Shown here one piece after another: positions 1-7,715 of a stretch of DNA of 37,704 nucleotides; positions within the stretch are counted from its first letter, which is position 1; each line of letters starts with the position of its first letter. The stretch is from NCBI GenBank assembly GCA_036380925.1, contig DASVDW010000101.1, forward strand, positions 1-37,704, read 5' to 3'. The DNA is from JAICLV01 sp036380925. Lineage in GTDB: Bacteria; Actinomycetota; Actinomycetes; Acidothermales; Acidothermaceae. The position numbers and the translations under genes were made by a program. Below the pieces are notes generated by a model. The model was not told the DNA's origin and searched no databases. It saw only the letters and a program-made list of their open reading frames with translations.

Positions 1-1
1 G

Positions 2-526
2 CCCGAACGCCGCTGTGTCGCGGTGCATCCGTTCCAGGCGCTGACGACGTCCTCCGACACCCTGACGCTGTTGCTCGCGCCGTCCGACACCGAGGTCGAC
101 GACGCGTTGGTCGGTCAGCGGTTGGCGCGAACGATCCCCCGCGCCGACTCGCGAGACGTCGTCACGGTGAGGCGCGCGGGCGCCGACGTGGTGAGCAGCC
201 GCACCGACTACCTGGCCGGGCACGTGGCGCCGTTGCTGCTGCCGCCGGACGTCGCGGTGGTCGCGCTTCAGCCGCTCGCCGACCTGGCCACCACGGTGGT
301 GTACACCCCGACCGGCGATGTCGGCACCGCACTCGGATTGCGCGCGCTCGACCTGCTGGTGTTGTCGCACGCGACCGTGCTGCCGATCGGTGACCGCGCC
401 ACCCGGCGTCGTCCGATCCGCATCGATCTGGAGCCCAAGACCGGCGAACCGCCGCTGCGGGTGGTGTCGGCGCAACGGGCGCCGTCACGGCGAGCTGCGG
501 CCAGCGTCACGCCGGTCGCGAGCTGA
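2..526 (+). CDS. unrecognised protein, C-terminal part (5' end outside window)
   Basis: The reading frame is open from base 2 to the stop at 524-526, giving 174 residues, and continues upstream without a stop, so the gene is cut by the window edge. An internal GTG at 23 could be a start but has no clear Shine-Dalgarno sequence. Third codon positions are almost all G or C, which supports real coding. The visible part is rich in Val, Leu, Ala and Asp, with a basic C-terminal tail (RRRPIRIDLEP, APSRRAAAS). I see no catalytic motif, membrane segment or known domain. It runs in the same direction as the Nudix gene 58 bp downstream. In mycobacteria the neighbour at this place is pcnA on the opposite strand, so the synteny breaks here. 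No function is assigned. Confidence 0.6.
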   Translation, partial: PERRCVAVHPFQALTTSSDTLTLLLAPSDTEVDDALVGQRLARTIPRADSRDVVTVRRAGADVVSSRTDYLAGHVAPLLLPPDVAVVALQPLADLATTVVYTPTGDVGTALGLRALDLLVLSHATVLPIGDRATRRRPIRIDLEPKTGEPPLRVVSAQRAPSRRAAASVTPVAS

Positions 527-575
527 CCCGTCCCACGACGGCCGCGAGGTCACCGGTCGAGCGGCGAGCGGCCAT

Positions 576-581
576 TACGAT
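576..581 (+). promoter_or_regulatory. possible -10 element for a leaderless Nudix transcript
   Basis: TACGAT fits the actinobacterial TANNNT -10 pattern and ends 3 nt before ATG 585 and 6 nt before the in-frame GTG 588. That spacing suits a transcript starting at or next to the start codon. There is no Shine-Dalgarno sequence and no convincing -35 hexamer. Confidence 0.3.
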
Positions 582-584
582 CGA

Positions 585-1097
585 ATGGTGGCCGCCGGAC
601 GCAAACCCGCAAAGCCCGCTAAGCCCGCCACCGCCCGCGCGGCGACCCGGCTTCGGCGGGTCGAGGAGACTTCCGCCGGCGGCCTGGTGATCGACACGCT
701 GCGGGCCACTCCTTCCCGTCGGCCACGCGCGGCGCTGATCGCGCGGCACGACCGGCGGGGCCGGCTCGTCTGGTCGTTGCCGAAAGGACACCTCGAGGAG
801 GGCGAGACCCCCGAGGTGGCGGCGGTCCGCGAGATCGCGGAGGAGACCGGCATCGCCGGACGAGTCGTCGCGCCGCTCGGTGTGATCGACTTCTGGTTCG
901 TCGCCGAGAATCGGCGGGTTCACAAGACCGTTCACCACTACCTGTTGGTGGCCGAAGGCGGTGAGCTCTCCGACGACGACATCGAGGTCGTCGAGGTCGC
1001 CTGGGTTCCCCTCGACGAGCTGACCGACCGGCTGGAATACGACGACGAGCGGCGGCTGGTCGACCAAGTTCCGCGTTTGCTCGCGGATATCGCGTGA
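585..1097 (+). CDS. mutT4: Nudix hydrolase, MutT4-like
   Basis: Nudix hydrolases cleave nucleoside diphosphate linked compounds using a divalent metal. A complete Nudix box (G-x5-E-x7-REUxEExGU) lies at about residues 68-90 of the 170-residue product, starting GHLEEGE and ending REIAEETGI, so all metal-binding acidic residues are present. The N-terminus is a lysine/proline/alanine-rich basic stretch (GRKPAKPAKPA) of the kind seen ahead of the domain in actinobacterial MutT4. ATG 585 was chosen because longer in-frame starts run into the upstream gene; GTG 588 is an alternative leaderless start. The stop overlaps the GTG of the next gene by 4 bp (GTGA), so the two are probably translationally coupled. 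Position just before DUF6049 and murJ matches mycobacterial mutT4 (Rv3908). The exact substrate cannot be read from the sequence. Confidence 0.88.
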   Translation: MVAAGRKPAKPAKPATARAATRLRRVEETSAGGLVIDTLRATPSRRPRAALIARHDRRGRLVWSLPKGHLEEGETPEVAAVREIAEETGIAGRVVAPLGVIDFWFVAENRRVHKTVHHYLLVAEGGELSDDDIEVVEVAWVPLDELTDRLEYDDERRLVDQVPRLLADIA

Positions 1098-3511
1098 CCT
1101 CGCGGCAGATCCGGGTCGCGGCGGTCGCGCTCGCCGCGGGGGTGGTGGCGAGCGGCGCGTTCGGTCTCGTCGATCAGGCGACGTGGGGCGGCCGCGAACC
1201 GACCGCCAGCGCCGCCACGCCGACGCCGTCCAGCCAGCCTCATCGGTTCGCCATCACGCTCGACGAGCTGTCGCCGAAGGCGGTGCGACCCGGAGACACC
1301 CTGACACTGGCCGGGACCATGGTGAACACCTCGGGGGAGACGTTGTCCTCCGTGTCATACGCGTTGCGCGTCTCGACCCAGCGCATCACCACTCGTTACG
1401 ACCTCGCCAAGGACGCCGACCCCAGCGCCACCTTCGGGGTGGTGCTGGGCTCGACCCGCCAGCGGGCCGGCGATGACGGCGAGGTCGCGCCGGGCCAACG
1501 CGTCGCGTGGCAGTTGTCGCTGCCTATCGACCACATCGCCATGCCGACGTCGCCCGACCAGTTCGGCGCCTTCCCCATCGCGGTCGAGGTGACGTCCCGC
1601 GGCGACTCAGGCACCGAGCGAACCCGGCTGCCCACCACGATGATGTGGGTGCCGAAGGGGGCGCACCTCACGCCGACCAAGATCAGCTGGCTGTGGCCGG
1701 TGATCGACGGAATCCACCGCGGCCTGGGCGACACCTTCACCGACGACACGCTCGGCGCCGACCTCGCCCCGAGCGGTCGCCTCGGCAAGCTGGTCGACAC
1801 CGCCGTGCAGGCCAAGGTGCCGCTGACCTACGTCGTCGACCCCGCGCTCGTCGACGACGCCAGCGCGATGGCGGTCACCGCCGCCGCGGGCGCTGGCGGC
1901 GCGGAGGGCGCCGGCAGCGGAAGCGGCCGAGAGGGCGGGTCGCCGTCGCCGACCTCAGGCGCGGCGAAACAGGACGCCGGGAAACCCGGCGCGGCAAAAC
2001 CCGGCGCGGCGAAGTCCGGCGCGGCAGACAAGCCGGCGAGCTCCGCGACCGCGCAACCGTCGCCGTACCAGGTCGCGGAGGGCAAAGACCCGACGCGCAC
2101 CAAGGACGGCACCGGCGCCGACGTCGCGGCGAGCTGGCTGGCGAGCTTGCGGGCCGCGGTCACCGCCCCCGGCTCGGCGCTGGTCGCGACGCCCTACGGC
2201 GACGCGGACCTGGTGGCGCTCGAACGCGCCGGGCTCGACAAGGAGATGGCGATCGCCCGCTCGATCGGTCAGTCGACGCTCGCCAGCGAGCTTGCCCGGC
2301 CCAGCCTGCCCGACCTGGTCTGGCCGGTCGACGGGCAAATCGACGAGGCCACCCTCGACGACCTCGCGACCGACCTGGTGACCGCGATCGTGCTCAACGG
2401 ACGGGCCTTGCAACCGCGGGATCTCAACGCGGTCGCCGGACCGCGGGCGGACCTGCAGACGCCGTCCGGCCCGGTGCGGGCGTTGCTCACGGACGCCACG
2501 ATCGACGACCTGGTGGCGAACCCCAACGCCTTTGCGGGCGGGACGCGCGCCGCCGAGCAGCGCTTTCTCGCCGAAACGATGCTGATCACCGAGCAGCGAC
2601 CCGGGTCAGGCAGCTCGTTGGTCGTCGCACCGCCGCGGCACGTCGACGCCGACGGCTACCTGGCGGCGCTGCTGGCCGACAGCGGCCAGGTGCCGTGGCT
2701 CGACCCGGTCAACGCGGGCCAACTCGCGGCGCAACCGGCCGACCGGGTGGCCCGCCAGCAACTCGCGTACCCGTCGTCCGCCCGCGACGCCGAGCTGCCG
2801 GGCCACCTGCTCAGCGGGATCAGCCCGTTGCGCGACGGCTTGTCGGCGTTCAGCTCGATTCTCGGTCCGACGACCACGGATCCCTTTATCTCGCAGGCCA
2901 ACGAGGCGCTGCTGCGAGCCGAGTCCAGTTCGTGGCGCGACCATCCAGAACGCGCGGCGGCCATCACCGACGCGGTGCGCGCGCAGTTGCAAGCGCGCAT
3001 CAGCAAGGTGTTCATCAGCAAGCCCGGCTTGATCACGCTGACCAGCCGAAAGCAGAAGATCCCGCTCACCGTGGTCAACGAGCTGCCCGAGCCGGTCACC
3101 GTGCAAATCAGCCTGCGCGCGGTCAACGCCGCCCGGTTGAAGGTGACGCCGATCGAGCCGTTCACGGTCGACGGCAAGGGCAGCCGGCATGAGGTGGTCG
3201 TGGAGGTCGAGGCGGTGACCGGCGGACGATTCGAGGTCCAGGCCCAGCTGACGACCGCCGACGACCGACCGATCGGTCGACCGGTGGGCTTCGAGTTGAA
3301 CTCGACCGCCTACGGCGCGGTGGCGTTGGCGATCGCCGGGGGCGCGGCGGCGCTGTTGGTCCTGCTGTCGGGCATTCGCATTTACCGTCGGGTCCGCCGC
3401 CGACGCAACGGTCCACCCGGCGAAGCCGCGGCGGTCGACGTCGACCTGCCGCCGACCCCCACCTCGCCCTCCTCGCCCACCCCGGCCGCGCCTGCCCAGC
3501 CGGTGCCATGA
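1094..3511 (+). CDS. DUF6049 family secreted/membrane-anchored protein
   Basis: This 805-residue protein has an N-terminal signal-like hydrophobic segment (about residues 7-24), a long extracytoplasmic region and one C-terminal transmembrane helix at about 742-763, followed by a basic cluster (YRRVRRRR) and a proline-rich cytosolic tail. It therefore looks like a type I membrane protein with most mass outside. Length and position between mutT4 and murJ match the DUF6049 family (Rv3909 in M. tuberculosis), whose function is unknown; a role near peptidoglycan assembly is inference from context. Residues of about 265-332 are a low-complexity Gly/Ser/Ala/Lys/Pro insert containing three 15-bp repeats. 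The gene overlaps both neighbours by 4 bp (GTGA at 1094, ATGA at 3508), giving a tight three-gene operon. Confidence 0.85.
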   Translation: MTSRQIRVAAVALAAGVVASGAFGLVDQATWGGREPTASAATPTPSSQPHRFAITLDELSPKAVRPGDTLTLAGTMVNTSGETLSSVSYALRVSTQRITTRYDLAKDADPSATFGVVLGSTRQRAGDDGEVAPGQRVAWQLSLPIDHIAMPTSPDQFGAFPIAVEVTSRGDSGTERTRLPTTMMWVPKGAHLTPTKISWLWPVIDGIHRGLGDTFTDDTLGADLAPSGRLGKLVDTAVQAKVPLTYVVDPALVDDASAMAVTAAAGAGGAEGAGSGSGREGGSPSPTSGAAKQDAGKPGAAKPGAAKSGAADKPASSATAQPSPYQVAEGKDPTRTKDGTGADVAASWLASLRAAVTAPGSALVATPYGDADLVALERAGLDKEMAIARSIGQSTLASELARPSLPDLVWPVDGQIDEATLDDLATDLVTAIVLNGRALQPRDLNAVAGPRADLQTPSGPVRALLTDATIDDLVANPNAFAGGTRAAEQRFLAETMLITEQRPGSGSSLVVAPPRHVDADGYLAALLADSGQVPWLDPVNAGQLAAQPADRVARQQLAYPSSARDAELPGHLLSGISPLRDGLSAFSSILGPTTTDPFISQANEALLRAESSSWRDHPERAAAITDAVRAQLQARISKVFISKPGLITLTSRKQKIPLTVVNELPEPVTVQISLRAVNAARLKVTPIEPFTVDGKGSRHEVVVEVEAVTGGRFEVQAQLTTADDRPIGRPVGFELNSTAYGAVALAIAGGAAALLVLLSGIRIYRRVRRRRNGPPGEAAAVDVDLPPTPTSPSSPTPAAPAQPVP
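1985..2029 (+). repeat. three tandem 15-bp repeats inside the DUF6049 gene
   Basis: Three near-identical units begin at 1985, 2000 and 2015 (core CCGGCGCGGC), encoding PGAAK, PGAAK and SGAAD within a flexible Ala/Lys/Pro linker. Being a multiple of three, copy-number changes would keep the frame. Confidence 0.8.
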
Positions 3512-5190
3512 CCACCGTGAACACCAACGGAGTCGACGGAGCACCCGGCCCGCCGACCCCACCAACTCGATCGGACGACGCGGCGCTCGCGCGCAACAGC
3601 GCCGTCATGGCGTTGGGGACGATTGCGTCGCGTGGCACCGGGATGCTGCGCACGATCGTCATCGCGGCCGCGGTCGGTTCGGCCGGCCAGCTCGCCGACG
3701 CGTACAACATTCCCAACGCGGCGCCGAACGCGGTCTACGACCTGCTGCTCGGTGGAATCTTGACCAGCGTCGTGGTGCCGCTGCTGGTGAAGGCGGTCAA
3801 GGAGGACGCCCGCGCCGGCGAGCTGTACGCCCAGCGGTTGTTGACCGTGGTCGCGGTCTTGCTCGGGGCGTGCACGGCGCTCACCGTGCTGTTCGCGCCG
3901 GTGGTGGTCGACGTCTACGGCGGCTTCACCGGTCAACAGCGCGAGCTCGCCATCACGTTCGCGCGTTACTTCTTGCCGCAGATCTTCTTCTACGGCCTGA
4001 GCGCGACCATCGGCGCGATATTGAACACCCGCGGCAGGTTCGCCGCGCCGATGTGGACGCCGGTGCTCAACAACATCGTGCTGATCGTCACCGGCGGCTT
4101 GTTCATCGCGGTCACAACACACCGACACGAAGTCGCGTTGACGTCGGGCCAAACGGCGCTGCTCGGCATCGGGACGACGGCCGGCGTCGTCGTGCAAACC
4201 CTTGCCCTGTGGCCGTCGCTGCGGGCCTCCGGCTTCCGGTTTCGGCCCAGATTCGACTGGCGGGGAACCGGTCTGGGCGCCGCGGGGAAGCTGGCCGGGT
4301 GGGTGCTGGTCTACGTCGTCGTCAATCAGATCGGCTTCGCGGTGGTCACGCATCTGGGTCGAGCGGCTGGCGCCGCGGCCCGTGCCCACAACGTCGGCCA
4401 CGGCGACACCTTCTCGGCGTACAACTACGCCTACCAGCTTTTTCAACTGCCATACGCAATCGTCGCGGTCTCCGTCATAACCGCGCTGCTGCCGCGGATG
4501 AGCGGGCACGCGGTCGAAGGCCGGTTTTCCGCCGTCCGCGCGGACTTGTCGACCGGGCTGCGCACCACGGCGGTCGCCGTGGTGCCCGCCACCGCCGCCT
4601 TGATAGCGCTCGCGCCGCAACTGTCAGAGATCGTGTTTCGCCACCACAGCATTTCGCACGGCGACGCGCGATACATCGGCTGGGTGATCGTCGGATTCGC
4701 GATCGGGCTGATCCCGTTTTGCGTTTTTCAGTTGCTCCTGCGCGCCTTCTACGCGCTGCACGACACTCGCACGCCGGCGCTGATCAACATCGTCGCGACC
4801 GCCGCGAACATCGCGCTCGATGTCGCCTTGTACATCACGCTGCCGACCGGTTGGCGGGCGTTCGGTCTGGCGTTGGGCTTCTCCGCGTCCTACTGGATCG
4901 CCGCTGTGCTCACCGTTCGCTCCGTCGGCCGCCAGTTGGGCGGCGTCGACGGACGACGGGTGCTGCGCACCTACGTGCGGCTGACCGTGGCCTCCGCGCT
5001 GGCGGCGCTGGTCGCCTTCGGTTTGGCCGAGATCTCGACGACGCTGCTCGGCTCCGGGTTCGCCGGAGCGGTGGTCGCGGTGGTGGCGGGCGCGGGCATC
5101 GGCGGCGCGCTGCTGCTGACCTTGACCACCCGGATGCGCGTCGGCGAGGCGACCGCGCTCATGCACGCGATCCGCTCGCGGCTGCGCTGA
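3508..5190 (+). CDS. murJ: lipid II flippase MurJ (MviN family)
   Basis: MurJ moves lipid II, the peptidoglycan precursor, across the cytoplasmic membrane. The 560-residue product has a short hydrophilic N-terminus followed by many hydrophobic segments, consistent with the MOP-superfamily 14-helix fold. Family-like stretches include ALGTIASRGTGMLRT near the start, YNIPNAAPNAVYDLLLGG in the second helix region and FYALHDTRTPALINI in the C-terminal half. It starts at ATG 3508 within ATGA, overlapping the DUF6049 stop. In M. tuberculosis MviN (Rv3910) is a long fusion of flippase, pseudokinase and extracellular domain. Here the flippase ends after the membrane part and the pseudokinase part is a separate gene at 7716-9254, with three genes in between. 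The next gene converges 6 bp away, leaving no room for an ordinary intrinsic terminator. Confidence 0.95.
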   Translation: MTTVNTNGVDGAPGPPTPPTRSDDAALARNSAVMALGTIASRGTGMLRTIVIAAAVGSAGQLADAYNIPNAAPNAVYDLLLGGILTSVVVPLLVKAVKEDARAGELYAQRLLTVVAVLLGACTALTVLFAPVVVDVYGGFTGQQRELAITFARYFLPQIFFYGLSATIGAILNTRGRFAAPMWTPVLNNIVLIVTGGLFIAVTTHRHEVALTSGQTALLGIGTTAGVVVQTLALWPSLRASGFRFRPRFDWRGTGLGAAGKLAGWVLVYVVVNQIGFAVVTHLGRAAGAAARAHNVGHGDTFSAYNYAYQLFQLPYAIVAVSVITALLPRMSGHAVEGRFSAVRADLSTGLRTTAVAVVPATAALIALAPQLSEIVFRHHSISHGDARYIGWVIVGFAIGLIPFCVFQLLLRAFYALHDTRTPALINIVATAANIALDVALYITLPTGWRAFGLALGFSASYWIAAVLTVRSVGRQLGGVDGRRVLRTYVRLTVASALAALVAFGLAEISTTLLGSGFAGAVVAVVAGAGIGGALLLTLTTRMRVGEATALMHAIRSRLR

Positions 5191-5196
5191 CGCGGG

Positions 5197-5820
5197 CTAG
5201 ACCGGGACGGTGAACGTCCAGCCGTCGGAACGCATCCGCGGGATGAACTCGGCGACCGCCGCGACGGTCTGACTGCGGTCACCGCCGCCGTCGTGCAGCA
5301 GCAGCACACCGCCGGGCATCACGCCGGACATCCGGCGGACAAGCTCCGCGACGCCCGGCGGCTCCCAATCCCACACGGCGAGCTGCCACCCGAGGGGCCG
5401 CATACCCAGTTCGCCGGCCACCTGGATGGTCCGCCCCCAGTGCCCGTACGGCGCTCGGAAGAACGGCACCCCGACGTCCGGCGCCGCGTCGTGGATGGCG
5501 GCGAGCGTGCGCTCGAGGTCGGCGCGAACGGCTTCGGGCGCCCACTCCTCGAGATCGTCGTGGCGGAACGAGTGGTTGGCGAGCACGTGGCCTTCCCGGA
5601 CGATCCGGTGGGCCACCTCGGGATGCGCCATCACTTGCGCGCCGACCAGGCAGAAGACCGCGCGCACCTGCTCGCGGGCGAGCAGGTCCAACAGGTCCAG
5701 CGTGTCGGGCGGGTTTGGGCCGTCGTCGAAGGTCAGCGCGACGGTCCGCGCGGCGCCGGAAGGGTCGACGCGCTCGATGACGTCGCTGCGAGAAAGCGGT
5801 GTGGCGCTCACGTCGTCCAT
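5197..5820 (-). CDS. NodB-type polysaccharide deacetylase
   Basis: This 207-residue protein carries the NodB homology domain that deacetylates N-acetylated glycans or related substrates. Visible motifs are TFDDGP (about 30-35; catalytic and metal Asp), H83-x3-H87 in ANHSFRHDD (metal-binding His pair), FRAPYG (121-126) and LLLHDGGG (173-180, catalytic His side). All five classic motif regions are therefore represented. ATG 5820 was chosen because GGGGG lies 5 nt upstream on the minus strand; longer starts reach into the divergent promoter region. No signal peptide or transmembrane segment is visible, so whether it acts outside the cell is uncertain. It converges on murJ with a 6-bp gap and is divergent from the 6012 gene. 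It interrupts the murJ-to-pseudokinase order. The substrate (peptidoglycan or another amide) is not determined. Confidence 0.88.
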   Translation of the reverse strand: MDDVSATPLSRSDVIERVDPSGAARTVALTFDDGPNPPDTLDLLDLLAREQVRAVFCLVGAQVMAHPEVAHRIVREGHVLANHSFRHDDLEEWAPEAVRADLERTLAAIHDAAPDVGVPFFRAPYGHWGRTIQVAGELGMRPLGWQLAVWDWEPPGVAELVRRMSGVMPGGVLLLHDGGGDRSQTVAAVAEFIPRMRSDGWTFTVPV

Positions 5821-6011
5821 CGTGCCCCCGTCGCACCGCGCGCCACCGCAACTTGGGCCGATCGGCGGCGTCGGTCGGCCGGCCGATCGGCTGACCGGGT
5901 TAGCAAGGCGCCGCCATTTGCGCCAACCGTCCTCAAGACGGCGGCCCGCCACGCCGACCTAACCCACGGGTGCATCGCGCCCTGAAGACACAAGACAGGT
6001 TGGTAGGCCGA

Positions 6012-6434
6012 GTGCGGCGAATGTGGTGGCCGGGCGCGGCCGGGGTTGACGCACGCGAGCGCGGTGACATCATCCTCGGCTGGCTGACGAAGCTGGTGAT
6101 CGGCATCTCGATCGCCGGCGTCGTCGCGTTCGACGGCGTGTCGATCGGCGTTGCCCACGTCAGCGCGATCGACGACGCGAACTCCGCGGCCCTCGCGGCC
6201 AGCCGCGCCTGGCAGACCAGCCACGACATGAGCCAGGCCCTGCAAGCCGCCCAGCAGACCGCCGCGCAACACGGCGAGACCGTCATCGACGCCAGCCTGC
6301 ATTTCGACGGCGACGGAACCGCGCACATCGACATCCAGCGCGACGCCACCACGCTGATCGTGCGGCACATTCACGCGCTGCGCTCGTGGATCGAGATCAC
6401 CGCAACCGGTTCCGGGCGGTCGGTCGGCGAATGA
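6012..6434 (+). CDS. small single-pass membrane protein upstream of NlpC/P60
   Basis: The 140-residue product has a short N-terminus, one transmembrane helix (around LTKLVIGISIAGVVAF) and an extracytoplasmic region of roughly 100 residues with no cysteine or known motif. The layout resembles TadE/Flp-pilus-like pseudopilin N-termini, but I do not see enough to assign that family. GTG 6012 was chosen as start; GTG 5970 and ATG 6021 are in-frame alternatives, and none has a strong Shine-Dalgarno sequence. The stop overlaps ATG of the NlpC/P60 gene (ATGA at 6431-6434), which suggests coupled translation and a shared process at the envelope. Codon use is typical of the neighbours. Function unknown. 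Confidence 0.72.
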   Translation: MRRMWWPGAAGVDARERGDIILGWLTKLVIGISIAGVVAFDGVSIGVAHVSAIDDANSAALAASRAWQTSHDMSQALQAAQQTAAQHGETVIDASLHFDGDGTAHIDIQRDATTLIVRHIHALRSWIEITATGSGRSVGE

Positions 6435-7522
6435 AACGCCGCGCGATGGCCGGGTTTTCGGCGTCCGCTTTGCTGCTGAGCGCGCTGTTGGCGGTCAGCG
6501 CGCTGACCCGGCCGGCCGTGGCGGATCCACTCCGCGACGCCAAGGCGCAGGCGGCGAACCTGCAGCAGCGAGTCGCCCAGTTGCAGGTGCAAGCCGAGCA
6601 GGCCTCGGAGCGGTACAACGCGGCGGAGGCTGCGCTCGGTGAGCTCGTCGGCCAGCAGCGGCTGGCCCAACAACAGCTTGCCGCCGCGCAGTCCGTGGTG
6701 GCGGCGAACCGCGCGGTCATCGACGAGCGGGCGCGAGCGCTGTACATGTCCGGGGGCAGTTTCACCTTGTACGCAAGCGTTTTGCAGGGTGCTGATCCCA
6801 CCTTCGTGATGGCTGCCCTGCATGATGTGCAGTCTCAGACGAACCGCGACAAGGTCACCTTGGCCAATGTCGACGCGGCCAGCAAGACCGCGGCATCCGC
6901 GCAAGCGCGCGTCGACGAGCTGCTGCAGCGGCAAAACGACCTGATGGCGCAGGCGGCGAACGCGTCGCGCGACGTTGAGGACGCGTTGGCGCAATCGCAA
7001 GCCGCGCTCGACGCGGCCAACAACCAGATCCGCGAGATCGAGGCGCAGATCCAGGCGCGAATCGACGCGGAGAGCGCGGCCCGCGCCGCCGCCCAGCTGG
7101 TCGCCGCCCGGACCGCCGCGCTGCAGGCCGGCTTCGTCGACGGCGGAGGCAGCGCGGTGGGGCAGGCGGCGATCGCCGCGGCGAGCACCCAGCTCGGGAA
7201 GCCTTACGTGTACGGCGGCTCCGGCCCCGACGTCTGGGACTGCTCCGGTCTCACGCAATGGTCGTACCGCCAAGCCGGCGTGCGGCTGCCCCGCACCGCG
7301 GCCGAGCAGTACCTCGCCGTCCCGACCAAAGTGCCGCTCGGCGAGCTGGAGCCCGGCGATCTGCTTTTTTGGGCCACCGACCTGTCGAACCCGCTGACGA
7401 TCCATCACGTGGCGATCTACCTGGGCAACGGCCAGATGCTCGCCGCGCCGCACACCGGCACGGTGGTGCGGATTCAACCGGTCTACCTCGACGGCTACTA
7501 CGGCGCGGTCCGCCCTGGTTGA
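6431..7522 (+). CDS. secreted NlpC/P60 peptidoglycan endopeptidase (RipA/RipC-like)
   Basis: NlpC/P60 enzymes cut the D-Glu to diamino-acid bond in peptidoglycan stem peptides. The 363-residue product has a Sec-type signal peptide (MKRR, hydrophobic core, AVA-DP cleavage near residue 31), a long Ala/Gln-rich coiled-coil region (about 33-235) and a C-terminal NlpC/P60 domain (about 244-363). Catalytic residues are visible: C271 in WDCSGL, H326 in HHVAIYLG and H341 in APHTG. Coiled coil plus NlpC/P60 is the architecture of mycobacterial RipA/RipC, where the coiled coil keeps the enzyme inactive until FtsEX or a protease acts. That regulation is inferred from the family. The ATG at 6431 lies in an ATGA overlap with the upstream membrane protein gene. 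Confidence 0.92.
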   Translation: MKRRAMAGFSASALLLSALLAVSALTRPAVADPLRDAKAQAANLQQRVAQLQVQAEQASERYNAAEAALGELVGQQRLAQQQLAAAQSVVAANRAVIDERARALYMSGGSFTLYASVLQGADPTFVMAALHDVQSQTNRDKVTLANVDAASKTAASAQARVDELLQRQNDLMAQAANASRDVEDALAQSQAALDAANNQIREIEAQIQARIDAESAARAAAQLVAARTAALQAGFVDGGGSAVGQAAIAAASTQLGKPYVYGGSGPDVWDCSGLTQWSYRQAGVRLPRTAAEQYLAVPTKVPLGELEPGDLLFWATDLSNPLTIHHVAIYLGNGQMLAAPHTGTVVRIQPVYLDGYYGAVRPG

Positions 7523-7550
7523 CCCGGCTCGACCCGGCTCGACCCGGCGT
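7521..7550. repeat. 10-bp tandem repeat just after the NlpC/P60 stop
   Basis: GACCCGGCTC occurs at 7521 and 7531 and as GACCCGGCGT at 7541. The first unit overlaps the stop codon at 7520-7522. It has no inverted symmetry strong enough for a terminator. Confidence 0.75.
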
Positions 7551-7715
7551 GGATAAGGCCGCGTCTCACCTGCTCTAAGGAGTCTTCGGCCGGCGTGCGC
7601 GACCGATTCGCGGGAATAGCATGGAATCGGCGTCCGCAGCGCGGCGACGCCGAGCACCCGACCTGCCGGTGACGAACTGACCGGCCACTCCTGAAAGGTC
7701 CCACAGGGGCACACT

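Noticed and set aside
3382..4620. 412-codon minus-strand frame opposite murJ
   Set aside because: Shadow of murJ; His/Asp/Arg-rich with no recognisable domain.
5821..6011. Possible gene between the deacetylase and the small membrane protein
   Set aside because: Only extensions of the two flanking frames cover it, without ribosome sites or family match; treated as the divergent promoter region.
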